This document shows positions 24,011 to 31,883 of a stretch of DNA of 41,097 nucleotides, piece by piece. The first letter of the stretch is position 1. The number at the start of each line of letters is the position of its first letter. Source of the stretch: Martinezella calliandrae (GTDB taxonomy: Bacteria > Pseudomonadota > Alphaproteobacteria > Rhizobiales > Rhizobiaceae). The stretch is from positions 1-41,097 of the forward strand of contig NZ_JARFYN010000058.1 in NCBI RefSeq assembly GCF_030272695.1, written 5' to 3'. Both the position numbers and the translations under genes were made by a program. Below the pieces are notes generated by a model that saw nothing but the letters and a program-made list of their open reading frames with translations, had not been told where the DNA came from and searched no databases.

Positions 24011-24769
24011 TCACCAGGGGATCGTTTCGTTCTGCCAGCGTGTGAACGTGCCCGTCGGGCTGTCCGGCCCCAGAAGCGCGACCCGCACCGCCTCACGAGC
24101 GCCCTGTTCGACAGTCTCCGTGCCCGCATATGCATTGAGATTTGTCTTAGTGAAGCCTGGGGAGACGGCGTGGACTTTGATCCCCTCCGGCTCCAACTCG
24201 ATCGCCATCGCGAGCGTCAGCGCGTTGAGCGCCGTCTTGGACGCCGGGTAGACAGGGCCGAAGATTGAACGGTGGGGGAAGGCCGGATCCGCGTTCCTCG
24301 CCAGCGAGCCGGCGCCGCTCGACACGTTGACGATGCGCGCGTCCGGCGTCGTGCGCAGGAGCGGCAGCATTGCCTGATAGACGGCGAGCACGCCAAACAC
24401 ATTCGTGTCCCAAACCGCGCGCATTTCGTCGAGCGACACGTTGCTCGGGCGCGTTGTCGCTGCGTACTCCTCGACGGACTGACCGGGCCGCTTCGTCGTA
24501 TTCGAGATGGCAGCGTTCTGGATAAGCACGTCGAGGCGGCCAAACTCCTTGCGAACGCGCTCCGCGGCCGCAGCGACCGAAGCCCGATCCGTCACGTCGA
24601 GTTGGAGGGCGTGGGCATTCGGCCCAACCTCGTTGGCCGCGGCTCCGCCGCGCTCAAGGTTGCGCGACCCGACCAGCACGGTGAAGCCATGTGCGACCAG
24701 GTCCTTTGCGATCTGGAGGCCTATGCCTTGATTGGCCCCCGTAACTAACGCGACGCGCTTGTCCTGCAT
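24011..24769 (-). CDS. Short-chain dehydrogenase/reductase
   Basis: 252 residues from ATG 24769. Cofactor motif T-G-A-N-Q-G-I-G at about 10-17. L-Q-N-A-A replaces the usual N-N-A-G near 84. The catalytic Ser is in V-N-V-S-S-G-A-G, and Tyr/Lys are in Y-P-A-S-K-T-A-L-N near 182-190. The inserted loop before Tyr is longer than in classical SDRs. The C-terminus ends in T-I-P-W, common in this carbonyl-reductase-like group. It follows the next SDR in the same direction after a 38-base gap and is probably in its operon. An upstream frame extension to 24892 is not needed. GGAGAT just upstream of ATG 24769 fits a ribosome-binding site. Confidence 0.88.
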   Translation of the reverse strand: MQDKRVALVTGANQGIGLQIAKDLVAHGFTVLVGSRNLERGGAAANEVGPNAHALQLDVTDRASVAAAAERVRKEFGRLDVLIQNAAISNTTKRPGQSVEEYAATTRPSNVSLDEMRAVWDTNVFGVLAVYQAMLPLLRTTPDARIVNVSSGAGSLARNADPAFPHRSIFGPVYPASKTALNALTLAMAIELEPEGIKVHAVSPGFTKTNLNAYAGTETVEQGAREAVRVALLGPDSPTGTFTRWQNETIPW

Positions 24770-24807
24770 GGCAATCTCCTGCTCGTGTTGAATTCTGGCT
24801 CGACGGG

Positions 24808-25551
24808 TCAGGCCGCCTCGGCCGCCCACGCTTCGGCGTCGGCGCCGGCCGGGATGCGCATCGGCGATGACGGATCGGTCGCCGCGCGCCACACAGCTTC
24901 GGCGACGTCCTGCAAGCGGGTGATCGGGGCGGACGCATCGAGCAACGGCGCGAAGGTCTTCTTGACGAGATCGGCATACGCCTCGTGATCAAGGCCAACC
25001 CTATGCGCGTTCTGCCTGAAGCGGGTGTCGGGGGAACTGCCCGGCAGCACCAGGCGTGCCCGCACGCCGAATGCCTCGAGTTCCAGCGCCAGCGACTCGG
25101 TGAACGCATTCACCGCGGCCTTGCTCGCGCGGTAGGCGGCGTTGAGGGGCATTGGCTTCAGCGTCAAACTCGACGTGACGTTCACGACAACTCCAGTCCG
25201 GCGTTCGCGAAACTGCGGCAACACCGCCTGCGTCACGGCGATCGTGCCGATGGTATTGGTCTCGAACATCTCGCGCACTGTCGCCATGGGCACGAATTCG
25301 ACCGGGGACGCCGCGCCGTAGCCCGCGTTGTTGACGAGGACGTCGATCGGCCCGGCAGCCTCGATCGCGTGGCGAATGCTCTGCGGATCAGTGACGTCGA
25401 GCGCCAGCAAACGCAGGCGATCTGATGGCGGCAGCACGTCGGCTTGCGGCGTGCGCATCGTGGCGACGACCTTCCAATCGCGAGCCAGAAAGTGGCGGGC
25501 AATTTCAAGGCCGAATCCCGACGAGCAACCTGTGATCAGGATGGTTTTCAT
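24808..25551 (-). CDS. Short-chain dehydrogenase/reductase
   Basis: 247 residues from ATG 25551, with GGGGAG just upstream. The cofactor motif is T-G-C-S-S-G-F-G at 7-14, N-N-A-G-Y-G near 73, and the Ser segment V-T-S-S-L. Tyr/Lys are in Y-R-A-S-K-A-A-V-N-A-F near 140-150. The N-terminal C-S-S-G-F-G and Y-G variants are typical of the YbbO/oxidoreductase-like branch acting on aldehydes or retinoids, substrate unknown. It is divergent from the AraC gene at 25654 with 102 bases between, so probably controlled by it. Confidence 0.88.
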   Translation of the reverse strand: MKTILITGCSSGFGLEIARHFLARDWKVVATMRTPQADVLPPSDRLRLLALDVTDPQSIRHAIEAAGPIDVLVNNAGYGAASPVEFVPMATVREMFETNTIGTIAVTQAVLPQFRERRTGVVVNVTSSLTLKPMPLNAAYRASKAAVNAFTESLALELEAFGVRARLVLPGSSPDTRFRQNAHRVGLDHEAYADLVKKTFAPLLDASAPITRLQDVAEAVWRAATDPSSPMRIPAGADAEAWAAEAA

Positions 25552-25653
25552 GGGAGCTCCCCGTGCGGTGGCTGGGATGTGCCAAGACGATAGACCTCCG
25601 AACCTGCACTTGCTACAATCGATCATCCGAATTTCATTTGTAGGAGTCCGGAA

Positions 25654-26571
25654 TTGATCGATCCGTTGGCGGAAGTCGTGACGCTGCTCGAGCCGCGCGC
25701 TCGGTTCTCTAAGCTTGTCCTCGGCGCCAGTCCCTGGCGCATCAGCCGTTCGGACGCCGGCGAGCCGTTCTATTGCGTGGTTCTGGAGGGTGGGTGCCGC
25801 CTTGCAATCGACGGACATGAGCCCATCGACCTCCAGTCGGGTGACTTCGTCCTCATTCCCGCCGCCTACGGTGTCGCGATGTCCAGTCTCGAACCACCAC
25901 CGCCAGGCGTTGAAACGCTGACGCCCATCACGATGGGCAACAACGAATTCAGGATCGGCGCCGCCGACAACCCCATCGATGCGCGGCTGATGGCGGGCCA
26001 TTGCAGCTTCGGTTCGCCAGATGCGGCCCTGCTGATCTCATTGCTGCCGAAACTCGTCCATGTCCGCGGTGAACAGCGGCTCGCAACGCTCGTACAGCTC
26101 GTGCGCGACGAAACGCGCGAGCAGCGGCCCGCACGCGAGGTCATCCTCACCCGCCTGCTGGAGGTGCTGCTCATCGAGGCGCTACGATCGGCGACAGGAA
26201 CCAATGCGTCCCCAGGCCTGGTGCGGGGGCTCTCGGATAGCCGCCTCGCGGCGGCGCTTCGCGGCATGCACGAACATCCAACGCGCGCGTGGACTGCCGC
26301 GGAGCTGGCGAAGGAGGCGGCGCTCTCGCGCTCAACCTTTTTCGAGCGCTTCAACCGCGTAGTCGGCGTCGCGCCGATGGAATATCTGCTCACCTGGCGC
26401 ATGGCGATCGCGAAGGATCTGCTGCGCCGTAAGGAGAGCCGTGTCGCCGAGATCGCGCAACGCGTCGGTTATAGCTCCGCCAGCACCTTTAGCGTCGCCT
26501 TCACGCGGCATGTCGGCCGGCCGCCGACACAATATGCGCGCGACGAGCAGTCGGCCCTGAACGGCGCGTGA
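25654..26571 (+). CDS. AraC-family regulator with N-terminal cupin domain
   Basis: 305 residues starting at TTG 25654, with TAGGAG 8 bases upstream. Residues 10-190 form a cupin-like sensor domain (V-L-E-G-G-C-R-L, L-Q-S-G-D-F-V-L-I-P near 60, then H-V-R-G). The C-terminal third holds two helix-turn-helix units: W-T-A-A-E-L-A-K-E-A-A-L-S-R-S-T-F-F-E-R-F and V-A-E-I-A-Q-R-V-G-Y-S-S-A-S-T-F-S-V-A-F, plus the final G-x-P-P-x-Q-Y. This combination is common next to SDR genes that detoxify aldehydes or quinones. It is divergent from the two-SDR operon. The region between the two start codons should hold its binding site. Confidence 0.9.
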   Translation: MIDPLAEVVTLLEPRARFSKLVLGASPWRISRSDAGEPFYCVVLEGGCRLAIDGHEPIDLQSGDFVLIPAAYGVAMSSLEPPPPGVETLTPITMGNNEFRIGAADNPIDARLMAGHCSFGSPDAALLISLLPKLVHVRGEQRLATLVQLVRDETREQRPAREVILTRLLEVLLIEALRSATGTNASPGLVRGLSDSRLAAALRGMHEHPTRAWTAAELAKEAALSRSTFFERFNRVVGVAPMEYLLTWRMAIAKDLLRRKESRVAEIAQRVGYSSASTFSVAFTRHVGRPPTQYARDEQSALNGA

Positions 26572-26589
26572 GTCAACCCTCTTGGCCTT

Positions 26590-26611
26590 GCGAGATGTGC
26601 GCGAGATGTGC
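26590..26611. repeat. Tandem 11-bp duplication
   Basis: GCGAGATGTGC occurs twice without a gap (26590-26600, 26601-26611), 20 bases after the AraC gene. It separates that gene from an SDR remnant and may mark a slippage or deletion junction. Confidence 0.5.
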
Positions 26612-26649
26612 GCACCGCGCGGACAGGGGAGAGCGAGTAGGCAATGGTT

Positions 26650-26810
26650 TGTCTCAAACCCGCCGCGGGCTTGCCAGCCTGCAACGGCATGATGCCGGCA
26701 TTGGCGAACAAGCCGGTGATCGGAACACCGAGCGCGATGATCCGGGCCGCAGCGCGCTGGAGGCCGGCCTGATCGGAGAGATCACAGATCACGATCGAGG
26801 CTCTGCCGCC
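26650..26810 (-). pseudogene. Remnant of an SDR-type oxidoreductase
   Basis: The minus-strand frame reads V-I-C-D-L-S-D-Q-A-G-L-Q-R-A-A-A-R-I, then L-F-A-N-A-G-I-M-P-L, an internal SDR segment (the D-L motif and the N-A-G motif) with normal spacing. The upstream T-G-x3-G-x-G cofactor site and the downstream Tyr-Lys are absent, and stops flank it. It is a 50-residue piece of a third SDR of this neighbourhood. Confidence 0.65.
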
Positions 26811-27028
26811 CTAGCCGCCGACTCACCGAACAGAACTTGACGCATACCGAAGGCTCGCCCGAGGGCGCTCCGTTCGCGGCGGTGAACCTCTAGACGTTCG
26901 TGGCCTTGAACCGAAATAGCGCGTCCGACTGGATTCCAACCGGTATAGCGCGCCTGTTCCTGCGAGACACACCTCGCGCCCCACAACGATCGCGCAATCG
27001 GATCACCGTTCCGATGAAGGGAGGCTCT

Positions 27029-27253
27029 ATGTCGGACAACAAGTTTCTCACCGTCGACGAAGTCGCCGAGCGTTATCGCGGCAGCGTATCCGTCGGAATG
27101 CTTCGAAACTGGCGCGCTGTGAAGATCGGGCCTTCCTTCGTAAAGATCGGCAAAGCTGTCCTTTACCCACTCGACGAGCTTGAAGCCTGGGACAAGGCGA
27201 ATAGAGTGACCTGCAGTGCGTCAAAGAGACTCATCGCGAGTGCCTATGATTGA
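27029..27253 (+). CDS. Excisionase-like helix-turn-helix protein
   Basis: 74 residues from ATG 27029, with AGGGAGG 6 bases upstream. F-L-T-V-D-E-V-A-E-R-Y at residues 6-16, then V-G-M-L-R-N-W-R and G-P-S-F-V-K-I-G-K-A-V-L-Y-P-L-D-E-L-E-A-W make up a MerR-like winged HTH of the HTH_17/excisionase type. Such proteins bend DNA at attachment sites or activate integrase genes. A frame extending to 26900 is possible but adds no family sequence. It lies 324 bases before the integrase, in the same direction. Confidence 0.8.
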   Translation: MSDNKFLTVDEVAERYRGSVSVGMLRNWRAVKIGPSFVKIGKAVLYPLDELEAWDKANRVTCSASKRLIASAYD

Positions 27254-27270
27254 ACGTGACGATCACGTTC
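27252..27270. promoter_or_regulatory. 8-bp inverted repeat at the end of the excisionase-like gene
   Basis: GAACGTGA (27252-27259) and TCACGTTC (27263-27270) are exact complements around CGA. The repeat starts inside the stop codon. It could be an operator for the HTH protein or part of an integrase binding site. Confidence 0.45.
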
Positions 27271-27576
27271 AGGCACTGGATACATACCCCCGTTACCGGC
27301 ACCAGTATTCTATCGCCGAAAAAACCATTAAGTTTCATATCGTTATGCGGCCAGATTGTGTGTTCCACAACCACCCCACTACCACCTCCAACGTCACGCT
27401 GGATCACGCTCAATACCGCTGAATCATCAAGCAAATAGCCGCTTTTGGCGCATTGCGTACAGGGGGTGGTTATGGCAAATTGGGGGCGGTTAGAGGGATT
27501 GAAAACGGCTTTCCGATCCCAGCAAACGATCCCCGTTTCTCCTCGACCGATCCCTGTGGGGAGTAGGAGGAACGCC
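27271..27576. other. Non-coding region before the integrase
   Basis: About 306 bases of lower GC than its surroundings, with runs such as a GGGGGTGG stretch (27461-27470). No credible gene is seen. AGGAGG at 27565-27570 is the integrase ribosome-binding site. The attachment site and integrase promoter are expected here, but I cannot point to a core att sequence. Confidence 0.4.
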
Positions 27577-28833
27577 ATGCCAAGCCTGACCGACACCACA
27601 ATCCGACACGCACTGAAGCGCGTCGAACTGAGCCAGAAGCAGGAGAATCTCGCCGACGGCGAAGGACGCGGCACTGGCCGTCTGGTGCTCGTGCTCAAGC
27701 CTATGCCGAAGCGCGTTACGGCCGATTGGATGGCGCAGCAATGGCGAGACGGGAAACGCTCGAAGAAGAAGCTCGGTTCGTATCCCTCAATGTCACTCGC
27801 TCAAGCGCGTGAAATTTTCAAACGCGACTTCGCCGACGTAATCCAGAAAGGTCGCAGCATCAAGATCGCGACCGACACTCGCCCGGGAACCGTCGCCGAT
27901 CTATTCGAGGGCTACGTCGCGGCGCTGAAGACCGCCGGCAAACCCTCTTGGAAGGAAACGGAGAAAGGCCTCAACAAGATTGCCGATACGCTTGGGCGCA
28001 ATCGCCTCGCCCGCGAGATTGAGGCCGAAGAGATCGTGGAGCTGATCCGACCGATCTATGAGCGCGGCGCCCGATCGATGGCTGATCATGTGCGGTCCTA
28101 TATCCACGCAGCCTTTAGCTGGGGGATGAAGTCGGACAACGACTATCGGAACACATCTCCTCGGCGCTTCCGGATTCCCTTCAACCCGGCCTCGGACATC
28201 CCGACCGAGCCGAAGGTCCAAGGCACACGCTGGCTCAGCGAGGACGAGTTCGTCCAGCTCTATCGCTGGCTCGATTGCCCCGACACTCCTGTCCACCCTT
28301 CATATCCGCGCGCCGTGCAGCTCATCATGCTCACCGGCCAGCGCGTCGAGGAGATCGCGCGGCTGCATGTCGATCAGTGGGACGCCGCCGAGCGGATCAT
28401 CGACTGGTCGAAGACGAAGAATCTTCAGCCGCACGCCGTCCCGGTCCCGTCGCTCGCAGCCGAGCTCATCGAGTCGATCAAGCCTAACGAATTCGGCTGG
28501 TACTTTCCTTCGGCGAAAGATCCGTCGAAGCCGGTCAGCCACGGTACGCTCTACAGCTTCGTCTGGCGGCAGCGTGACCGCGGCGTCATCCCCTACGCCA
28601 CCAACCGCGACCTGCGGCGGACGTTCAAGACGCTCGCCGGCAAGGCTGGCGTGTCGAAAGAGATTCGAGACCGCCTCCAGAACCACGCGCTGCAAGACGT
28701 CAGTTCCAAGAACTACGATCGCTGGAACTACATGCCCGAGAAACGCACCGGCATGGCTCGCTGGGACAAGTTCGTTCGCGCGCTTCTGAAAAAGAAGAAG
28801 ACCGGCGCCAGCACGATGAAAGAAGCGGCATGA
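27577..28833 (+). CDS. int: Site-specific tyrosine recombinase (integrase)
   Basis: 418 residues from ATG 27577 with AGGAGG 6 bases upstream. An N-terminal DUF4102-like arm-binding region contains L-G-S-Y-P-S-M-S-L-A-Q-A-R. A core-binding helical domain follows, then the catalytic domain: Arg256 in L-T-G-Q-R-V-E-E-I, a second Arg347 in R-D-L-R-R-T, His370 in L-Q-N-H-A-L, and nucleophile Tyr380 in N-Y-D-R-W. The first His of the usual H-x-x-R motif is Arg344 here. P4-type integrases of this kind insert genomic islands, usually at tRNA genes, though none is visible nearby. The stop overlaps the ATG of the next gene, so the nuclease-like gene is co-transcribed. Confidence 0.9.
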   Translation: MPSLTDTTIRHALKRVELSQKQENLADGEGRGTGRLVLVLKPMPKRVTADWMAQQWRDGKRSKKKLGSYPSMSLAQAREIFKRDFADVIQKGRSIKIATDTRPGTVADLFEGYVAALKTAGKPSWKETEKGLNKIADTLGRNRLAREIEAEEIVELIRPIYERGARSMADHVRSYIHAAFSWGMKSDNDYRNTSPRRFRIPFNPASDIPTEPKVQGTRWLSEDEFVQLYRWLDCPDTPVHPSYPRAVQLIMLTGQRVEEIARLHVDQWDAAERIIDWSKTKNLQPHAVPVPSLAAELIESIKPNEFGWYFPSAKDPSKPVSHGTLYSFVWRQRDRGVIPYATNRDLRRTFKTLAGKAGVSKEIRDRLQNHALQDVSSKNYDRWNYMPEKRTGMARWDKFVRALLKKKKTGASTMKEAA

Positions 28834-29252
28834 GGCTGGCGCGCATCTTCGCCGCCGCCGTCGCGCTCGGAGCCGTGGGCTATGCAGCCAAGGCACAGGC
28901 CGATCCATGCGAGGGGCAGCTACCGACGCAACCCGGCGTTCGCTTTGCCGGGATTGTTCGATACGTGGGCGACGGCGACAGCCTTTGTATAGGGAGGACC
29001 ACCGATCCGAAAGAATGGATCGAAGTGCGCCTCTCCGATTTCAACGCGACGGAACTCCACGACGCCGGAGGATCGGCGGCAAAAGCGGCGCTCGAGCGGT
29101 TGGCTCTTCGCCACGAGGCGGTCTGCACGAGCCAACGCGGCCACAGCGGTCGCGTCATCTCCTTCGACCGTGTGATTGCTCGTTGCGAAATCCGATCAAG
29201 GAGTATCGGCGACCTCCTTCGCGCCGCCGGTCTCGCTGAGGGTGGCAACTGA
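28830..29252 (+). CDS. Exported thermonuclease-like (SNase-fold) protein
   Basis: 140 residues. An N-terminal hydrophobic stretch ending A-K-A-Q-A/D (about residue 24) is a signal peptide. The mature part has G-D-G-D-S-L-C-I-G and W-I-E-V-R-L-S-D-F-N-A-T-E, which resemble the staphylococcal-nuclease V-x-D-G-D-T-x3 and V-R-L-x-G-I-D-A-P-E segments, then A-A-K-A-A-L-E-R-L. It is a variant: the R-L-x-G-I-D-A-P-E catalytic core reads R-L-S-D-F-N-A-T-E, so nuclease activity is uncertain. It overlaps the integrase stop by 4 bases and precedes the TA pair by 43 bases. Confidence 0.7.
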   Translation: MRLARIFAAAVALGAVGYAAKAQADPCEGQLPTQPGVRFAGIVRYVGDGDSLCIGRTTDPKEWIEVRLSDFNATELHDAGGSAAKAALERLALRHEAVCTSQRGHSGRVISFDRVIARCEIRSRSIGDLLRAAGLAEGGN

Positions 29253-29269
29253 TGCCGGCCTCATCACCC

Positions 29270-29295
29270 TTGACCCAGCATAGCTTGGAAGCTAT
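29270..29295 (+). promoter_or_regulatory. Promoter-like box and operator directly before the toxin gene
   Basis: TTGACC (29270-29275) is a good -35 box. ATAGCTT (29280-29286) and AAGCTAT (29289-29295) form a perfect 7-bp dyad that ends exactly at the start codon (29296). The best -10 would be TATATG at 29293-29298, overlapping the ATG, which is awkward. The operator is therefore more certain than the exact promoter position. Confidence 0.5.
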
Positions 29296-29661
29296 ATGAA
29301 TTGGGACGTCAGACTTCACCACGCCTTCGAGGCGGAGTTTCTGGCTTTCGAGCGCGGCGTTCAGACCGAACTTCTGGCCGTCGCGAAGCTGCTCGCCGAA
29401 TTCGGCCCGCAGCTCGGTCGCCCCTATGTCGACACGCTCAAAGGCTCGAAACACACCAACATGAAGGAAATGCGTTTCTCTGCCGCGGACGGGGAATGGC
29501 GTGCAGCCTTCGCGTTCGATCCTGAGAGGAACGCCATCGTTCTGGTCGCGGGCGACAAGTCGGGCGGTAGCCAGAAGCGCTTTTACAAGCAGCTTATTGC
29601 CAAGGCGGACAGCCGGTTTTCCGACCATCTGGAAAACCTGAAATCCGTAAAGAAGGGATGA
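29296..29661 (+). CDS. higB: RelE/HigB-type (phage Gp49-like) toxin
   Basis: 121 residues. It has the layout of the Gp49-like toxins: a helical N-terminus (M-N-W-D-V), L-A-E-F-G-P-Q-L-G-R-P near 33-43, D-T-L-K-G-S-K-H-x-N-M-K-E-M-R-F near 46-61, W-R-A-A-F-A-F-D-P, V-L-V-A-G-D-K and K-R-F-Y-K-Q-L-I. The K-E-x-R and the final basic helix are the ribosome-associated mRNA-cleavage features of this superfamily. It is transcribed just before an XRE antitoxin, 4 bases apart. Gene symbol given by family resemblance. Confidence 0.85.
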   Translation: MNWDVRLHHAFEAEFLAFERGVQTELLAVAKLLAEFGPQLGRPYVDTLKGSKHTNMKEMRFSAADGEWRAAFAFDPERNAIVLVAGDKSGGSQKRFYKQLIAKADSRFSDHLENLKSVKKG

Positions 29662-29665
29662 TCCT

Positions 29666-30037
29666 ATGGGACGGAGCATCGATCAGGTCATAGCTTCCCT
29701 GCCCCGCGACCAGCAGGAGCAGATCGAAGCGCGTTATGACGAACTCCGACAAGAGGTCGAAGGGCTGCGCGAGCTTCGCCAGATCGCCGGCAAGGCCCAG
29801 GAAGATGTCGCGGCCGCCCTGAACATCAAGCAACCGTCAGTTTCCAAGATCGAGAACCAGGCGGACATGTATCTCTCGACTCTCCGCGGCTATGTCGAAG
29901 CGATCGGTGGCAAACTCGAACTGACGGTGAAGCTGCCGGCCCGGCCGCCCGTGAGGATCGAACATCTCGGCGACTTAACTCAGCCGGCGGCGAAGCCGCC
30001 AGGTCGGCGAGCTGGTTCTCGGCGGAGGCTTGCTTGA
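29666..30037 (+). CDS. higA: XRE-type antitoxin (HigA-like)
   Basis: 123 residues. Acidic and helical N-terminus (L-P-R-D-Q-Q-E-Q-I-E-A-R-Y-D-E-L), then an XRE helix-turn-helix: L-R-E-L-R-Q-I-A-G-K-A-Q-E-D-V-A-A-A-L-N-I-K-Q-P-S-V-S-K-I-E near 36-64, with L-S-T-L-R-G-Y-V-E-A-I-G-G-K-L-E-L after it. The C-terminus has an unusual low-complexity extension rich in proline and arginine. It should neutralise the upstream toxin and bind the dyad at 29280-29295. Its stop overlaps the TTG start of the SIR2 gene, so the TA genes lead the defence operon. Confidence 0.88.
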   Translation: MGRSIDQVIASLPRDQQEQIEARYDELRQEVEGLRELRQIAGKAQEDVAAALNIKQPSVSKIENQADMYLSTLRGYVEAIGGKLELTVKLPARPPVRIEHLGDLTQPAAKPPGRRAGSRRRLA

Positions 30038-31353
30038 CGCCCGAGACAATCACTCGACTGCTAGCCGCTATGAATGCCGGCCGCCTTCTGGTGGTCTGCG
30101 GCGCCGGACTCTCGATGGCGCCGCCCAGCAGCCTGCCGTCGGCCCGTACAGTCGCCGAGCGGTGCTTCGACAAATGCCGTCTCGAATCTGACCCGAACTG
30201 CGATCTCGGTCTTCGGGACAATCTGGAGGCACTCGCAGAGCACTTTGCAGGCCTCAACACCCTGCAATCGGTCTTTATCGAACATCTCGTGCCCTGGCCC
30301 GCTTTTGTGCGGCCTTCGAATACAGGGCATGCCGCGATCGCGGATTTTCTCATCACCCGCGCCGCCGTTGCCGGCATATCGAGCAACTACGACACGCTGA
30401 TCGAGCGACGCGCTTGGGACTACGGCGCGGATTTCCGCGGCTCGCTCGACGGAGACGAAGCCACCGCCGATTCCGTCCGTCAGGCACCATTGTTGAAATT
30501 CCATGGCTGCTCCCACCGTGATCGGCAAGCCACGGTCTGGGCGCCTTCGCAGCTCGACGATCCGACCATCTCGGGGCGCATTGCGCGAAGCAAAGTTTGG
30601 ATGGCTGCCAACCTTCGGCAGAAGGATCTGCTCGTCGTCGGCTTCTGGTCGGACTGGGAATACCTCAACGCCGTGATCGGCGAAGCGCTGATCGACGTAC
30701 AGCCGCTGTCCGTGACCGTCATCGACCTCTCGCCGACAAACGCGCTCGAACAGAAGGCCCCGCAACTCTGGGAGATCGCGCACGCACAAAACGTGACGTT
30801 CGAACACGTGCAAGAGTCAGGAGCTGCGGCGCTCGACGAGCTTCGCCGAGCCTTCTCATCGAACTACCTGCGTCAGGTCCTGGACGCCGGACGAGCCGCC
30901 TTCGAGCAAGCTACCGGAGCCCACTGTGACCCGGCTTGGCTAGACGTCGGAAATTTCGACAGCGAGGCCCTTTATGGTCTGAGGCGGGATGCCGAAGGCG
31001 TCTCTGCGGCGGAGCCGGCCAAGCTGCTGCGCCCGGCAAATCCGGAAGCTCTCGGCTTCTTCCACTTGCTGCTCCGTAAAGCGGGCGCCGTTCAACGCGC
31101 CGATGGTTATGATCTGAACGGCCGGACCGTCCGAGTCCTCAACGGGGCGCAATCCATCCTTGGGACGCTACGCGGGAAGTTCGTCGAACCGCCTGCCGCG
31201 ATGCAGTCCGATATTGTTGTCGCGGTAGGCGCGACCGACCTGGGCGTGCCGGACAATGTCGTGCGCAGCGGGCGCGCCGGTGACGTCATTCGTCCGGACC
31301 CAGCGGGTGAATGGTACGACCTTCCTGGGGCAAGAGCTGCGTTGGGCATCTGA
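30034..31353 (+). CDS. SIR2-domain protein, presumptive NAD-consuming effector of an ABC-3C-like system
   Basis: 439 residues. The SIR2 Rossmann domain covers about 1-260: G-A-G-L-S (23-27) binds NAD ribose, S-N-Y-D at 117-120 supplies the conserved Asn and Asp, and K-F-H-G at 155-158 gives the catalytic His. No zinc-ribbon cysteines as in true deacetylases. This is the SIR2-like group found in Thoeris, DSR, AVAST and similar systems, where it depletes NAD on phage infection. The C-terminal 180 residues are of unknown family. Start TTG 30034 has GGAGG 7 bases upstream and overlaps higA. The order SIR2, small protein, ABC ATPase resembles the ABC-3C conflict systems, in which the effector gene leads. 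Confidence 0.85.
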   Translation: MTPETITRLLAAMNAGRLLVVCGAGLSMAPPSSLPSARTVAERCFDKCRLESDPNCDLGLRDNLEALAEHFAGLNTLQSVFIEHLVPWPAFVRPSNTGHAAIADFLITRAAVAGISSNYDTLIERRAWDYGADFRGSLDGDEATADSVRQAPLLKFHGCSHRDRQATVWAPSQLDDPTISGRIARSKVWMAANLRQKDLLVVGFWSDWEYLNAVIGEALIDVQPLSVTVIDLSPTNALEQKAPQLWEIAHAQNVTFEHVQESGAAALDELRRAFSSNYLRQVLDAGRAAFEQATGAHCDPAWLDVGNFDSEALYGLRRDAEGVSAAEPAKLLRPANPEALGFFHLLLRKAGAVQRADGYDLNGRTVRVLNGAQSILGTLRGKFVEPPAAMQSDIVVAVGATDLGVPDNVVRSGRAGDVIRPDPAGEWYDLPGARAALGI

Positions 31354-31883
31354 TGGACATCTTCACGCAAGCCGAAATCCTCCTTCGCGACGCGCAGTAT
31401 GAAACCTGGACGTGGACCGGCTCGGCTGGACCGGTGACTTGTTTCGAAAACGCGGCGCTGATGGGATTCGTCCACGTCTTCGACAGCGCAGATGCTCTCC
31501 TCGGCGCTTGGAAGGAGAACCAGCAAGCCGCGCTCGCTCGGCATGCCGCGTCGTTGCGCGGCGCCGGAGCGAAGGCATGGAACGTCTATTCGGTCTTTCT
31601 GACCCCCGATCAGGACGCGCGCCGGGGGCGCGAGATCGAGCGCATCGAAGAGGATTTCTCTTTGACTCGAAAGATCGCGAAGGCGTCCATCACCACGCCT
31701 GATGACGTTGAGAAGGCGCTGCTATCGCTGCTGTCGATACGCTCCAAGCCGCTGCTCGGCGCGTCCAACTTCGAAACGAGACTGCGCACCAGGCTGAAGG
31801 ACATTCCTCCGGATGCCGTTACCGCGTTTCTCGGCGAGACCACACCGGCCGAGATCGCTCGCATCTTGGGGGCGACGTCATGA
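31353..31883 (+). CDS. Small protein between SIR2 and ABC ATPase genes, possible ABC-3C middle component
   Basis: 176 residues from ATG 31353, one base shared with the SIR2 stop. I do not recognise a family. The sequence is soluble and mixed: I-L-L-R-D-A-Q-Y-E-T-W-T-W near 9-20, V-T-C-F-E-N-A-A-L-M-G-F, N-V-Y-S-V-F-L-T near 78-86, then R-E-I-E-R-I-E-E-D-F-S-L-T-R-K-I and a C-terminal helical part ending R-I-L-G-A-T-S. Its size and position, between an effector and a Rad50-like ATPase, match the middle component of three-component ABC conflict systems. It overlaps the ATPase gene by 4 bases. Confidence 0.65.
   Translation: MDIFTQAEILLRDAQYETWTWTGSAGPVTCFENAALMGFVHVFDSADALLGAWKENQQAALARHAASLRGAGAKAWNVYSVFLTPDQDARRGREIERIEEDFSLTRKIAKASITTPDDVEKALLSLLSIRSKPLLGASNFETRLRTRLKDIPPDAVTAFLGETTPAEIARILGATS

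Noticed and set aside
24769..24892. Longer start for the SDR at 24011-24769
   Set aside because: The added residues read through the end of the neighbouring SDR gene and the family N-terminus starts at 24769.
27252..27270. Inverted repeat as a terminator of the excisionase-like gene
   Set aside because: No T-run follows and the repeat begins inside the stop codon, so an operator or recombination site is at least as likely.
27445..27576. Extension of the integrase frame upstream of 27577
   Set aside because: No family sequence in the added part; AGGAGG at 27565-27570 fits ATG 27577.
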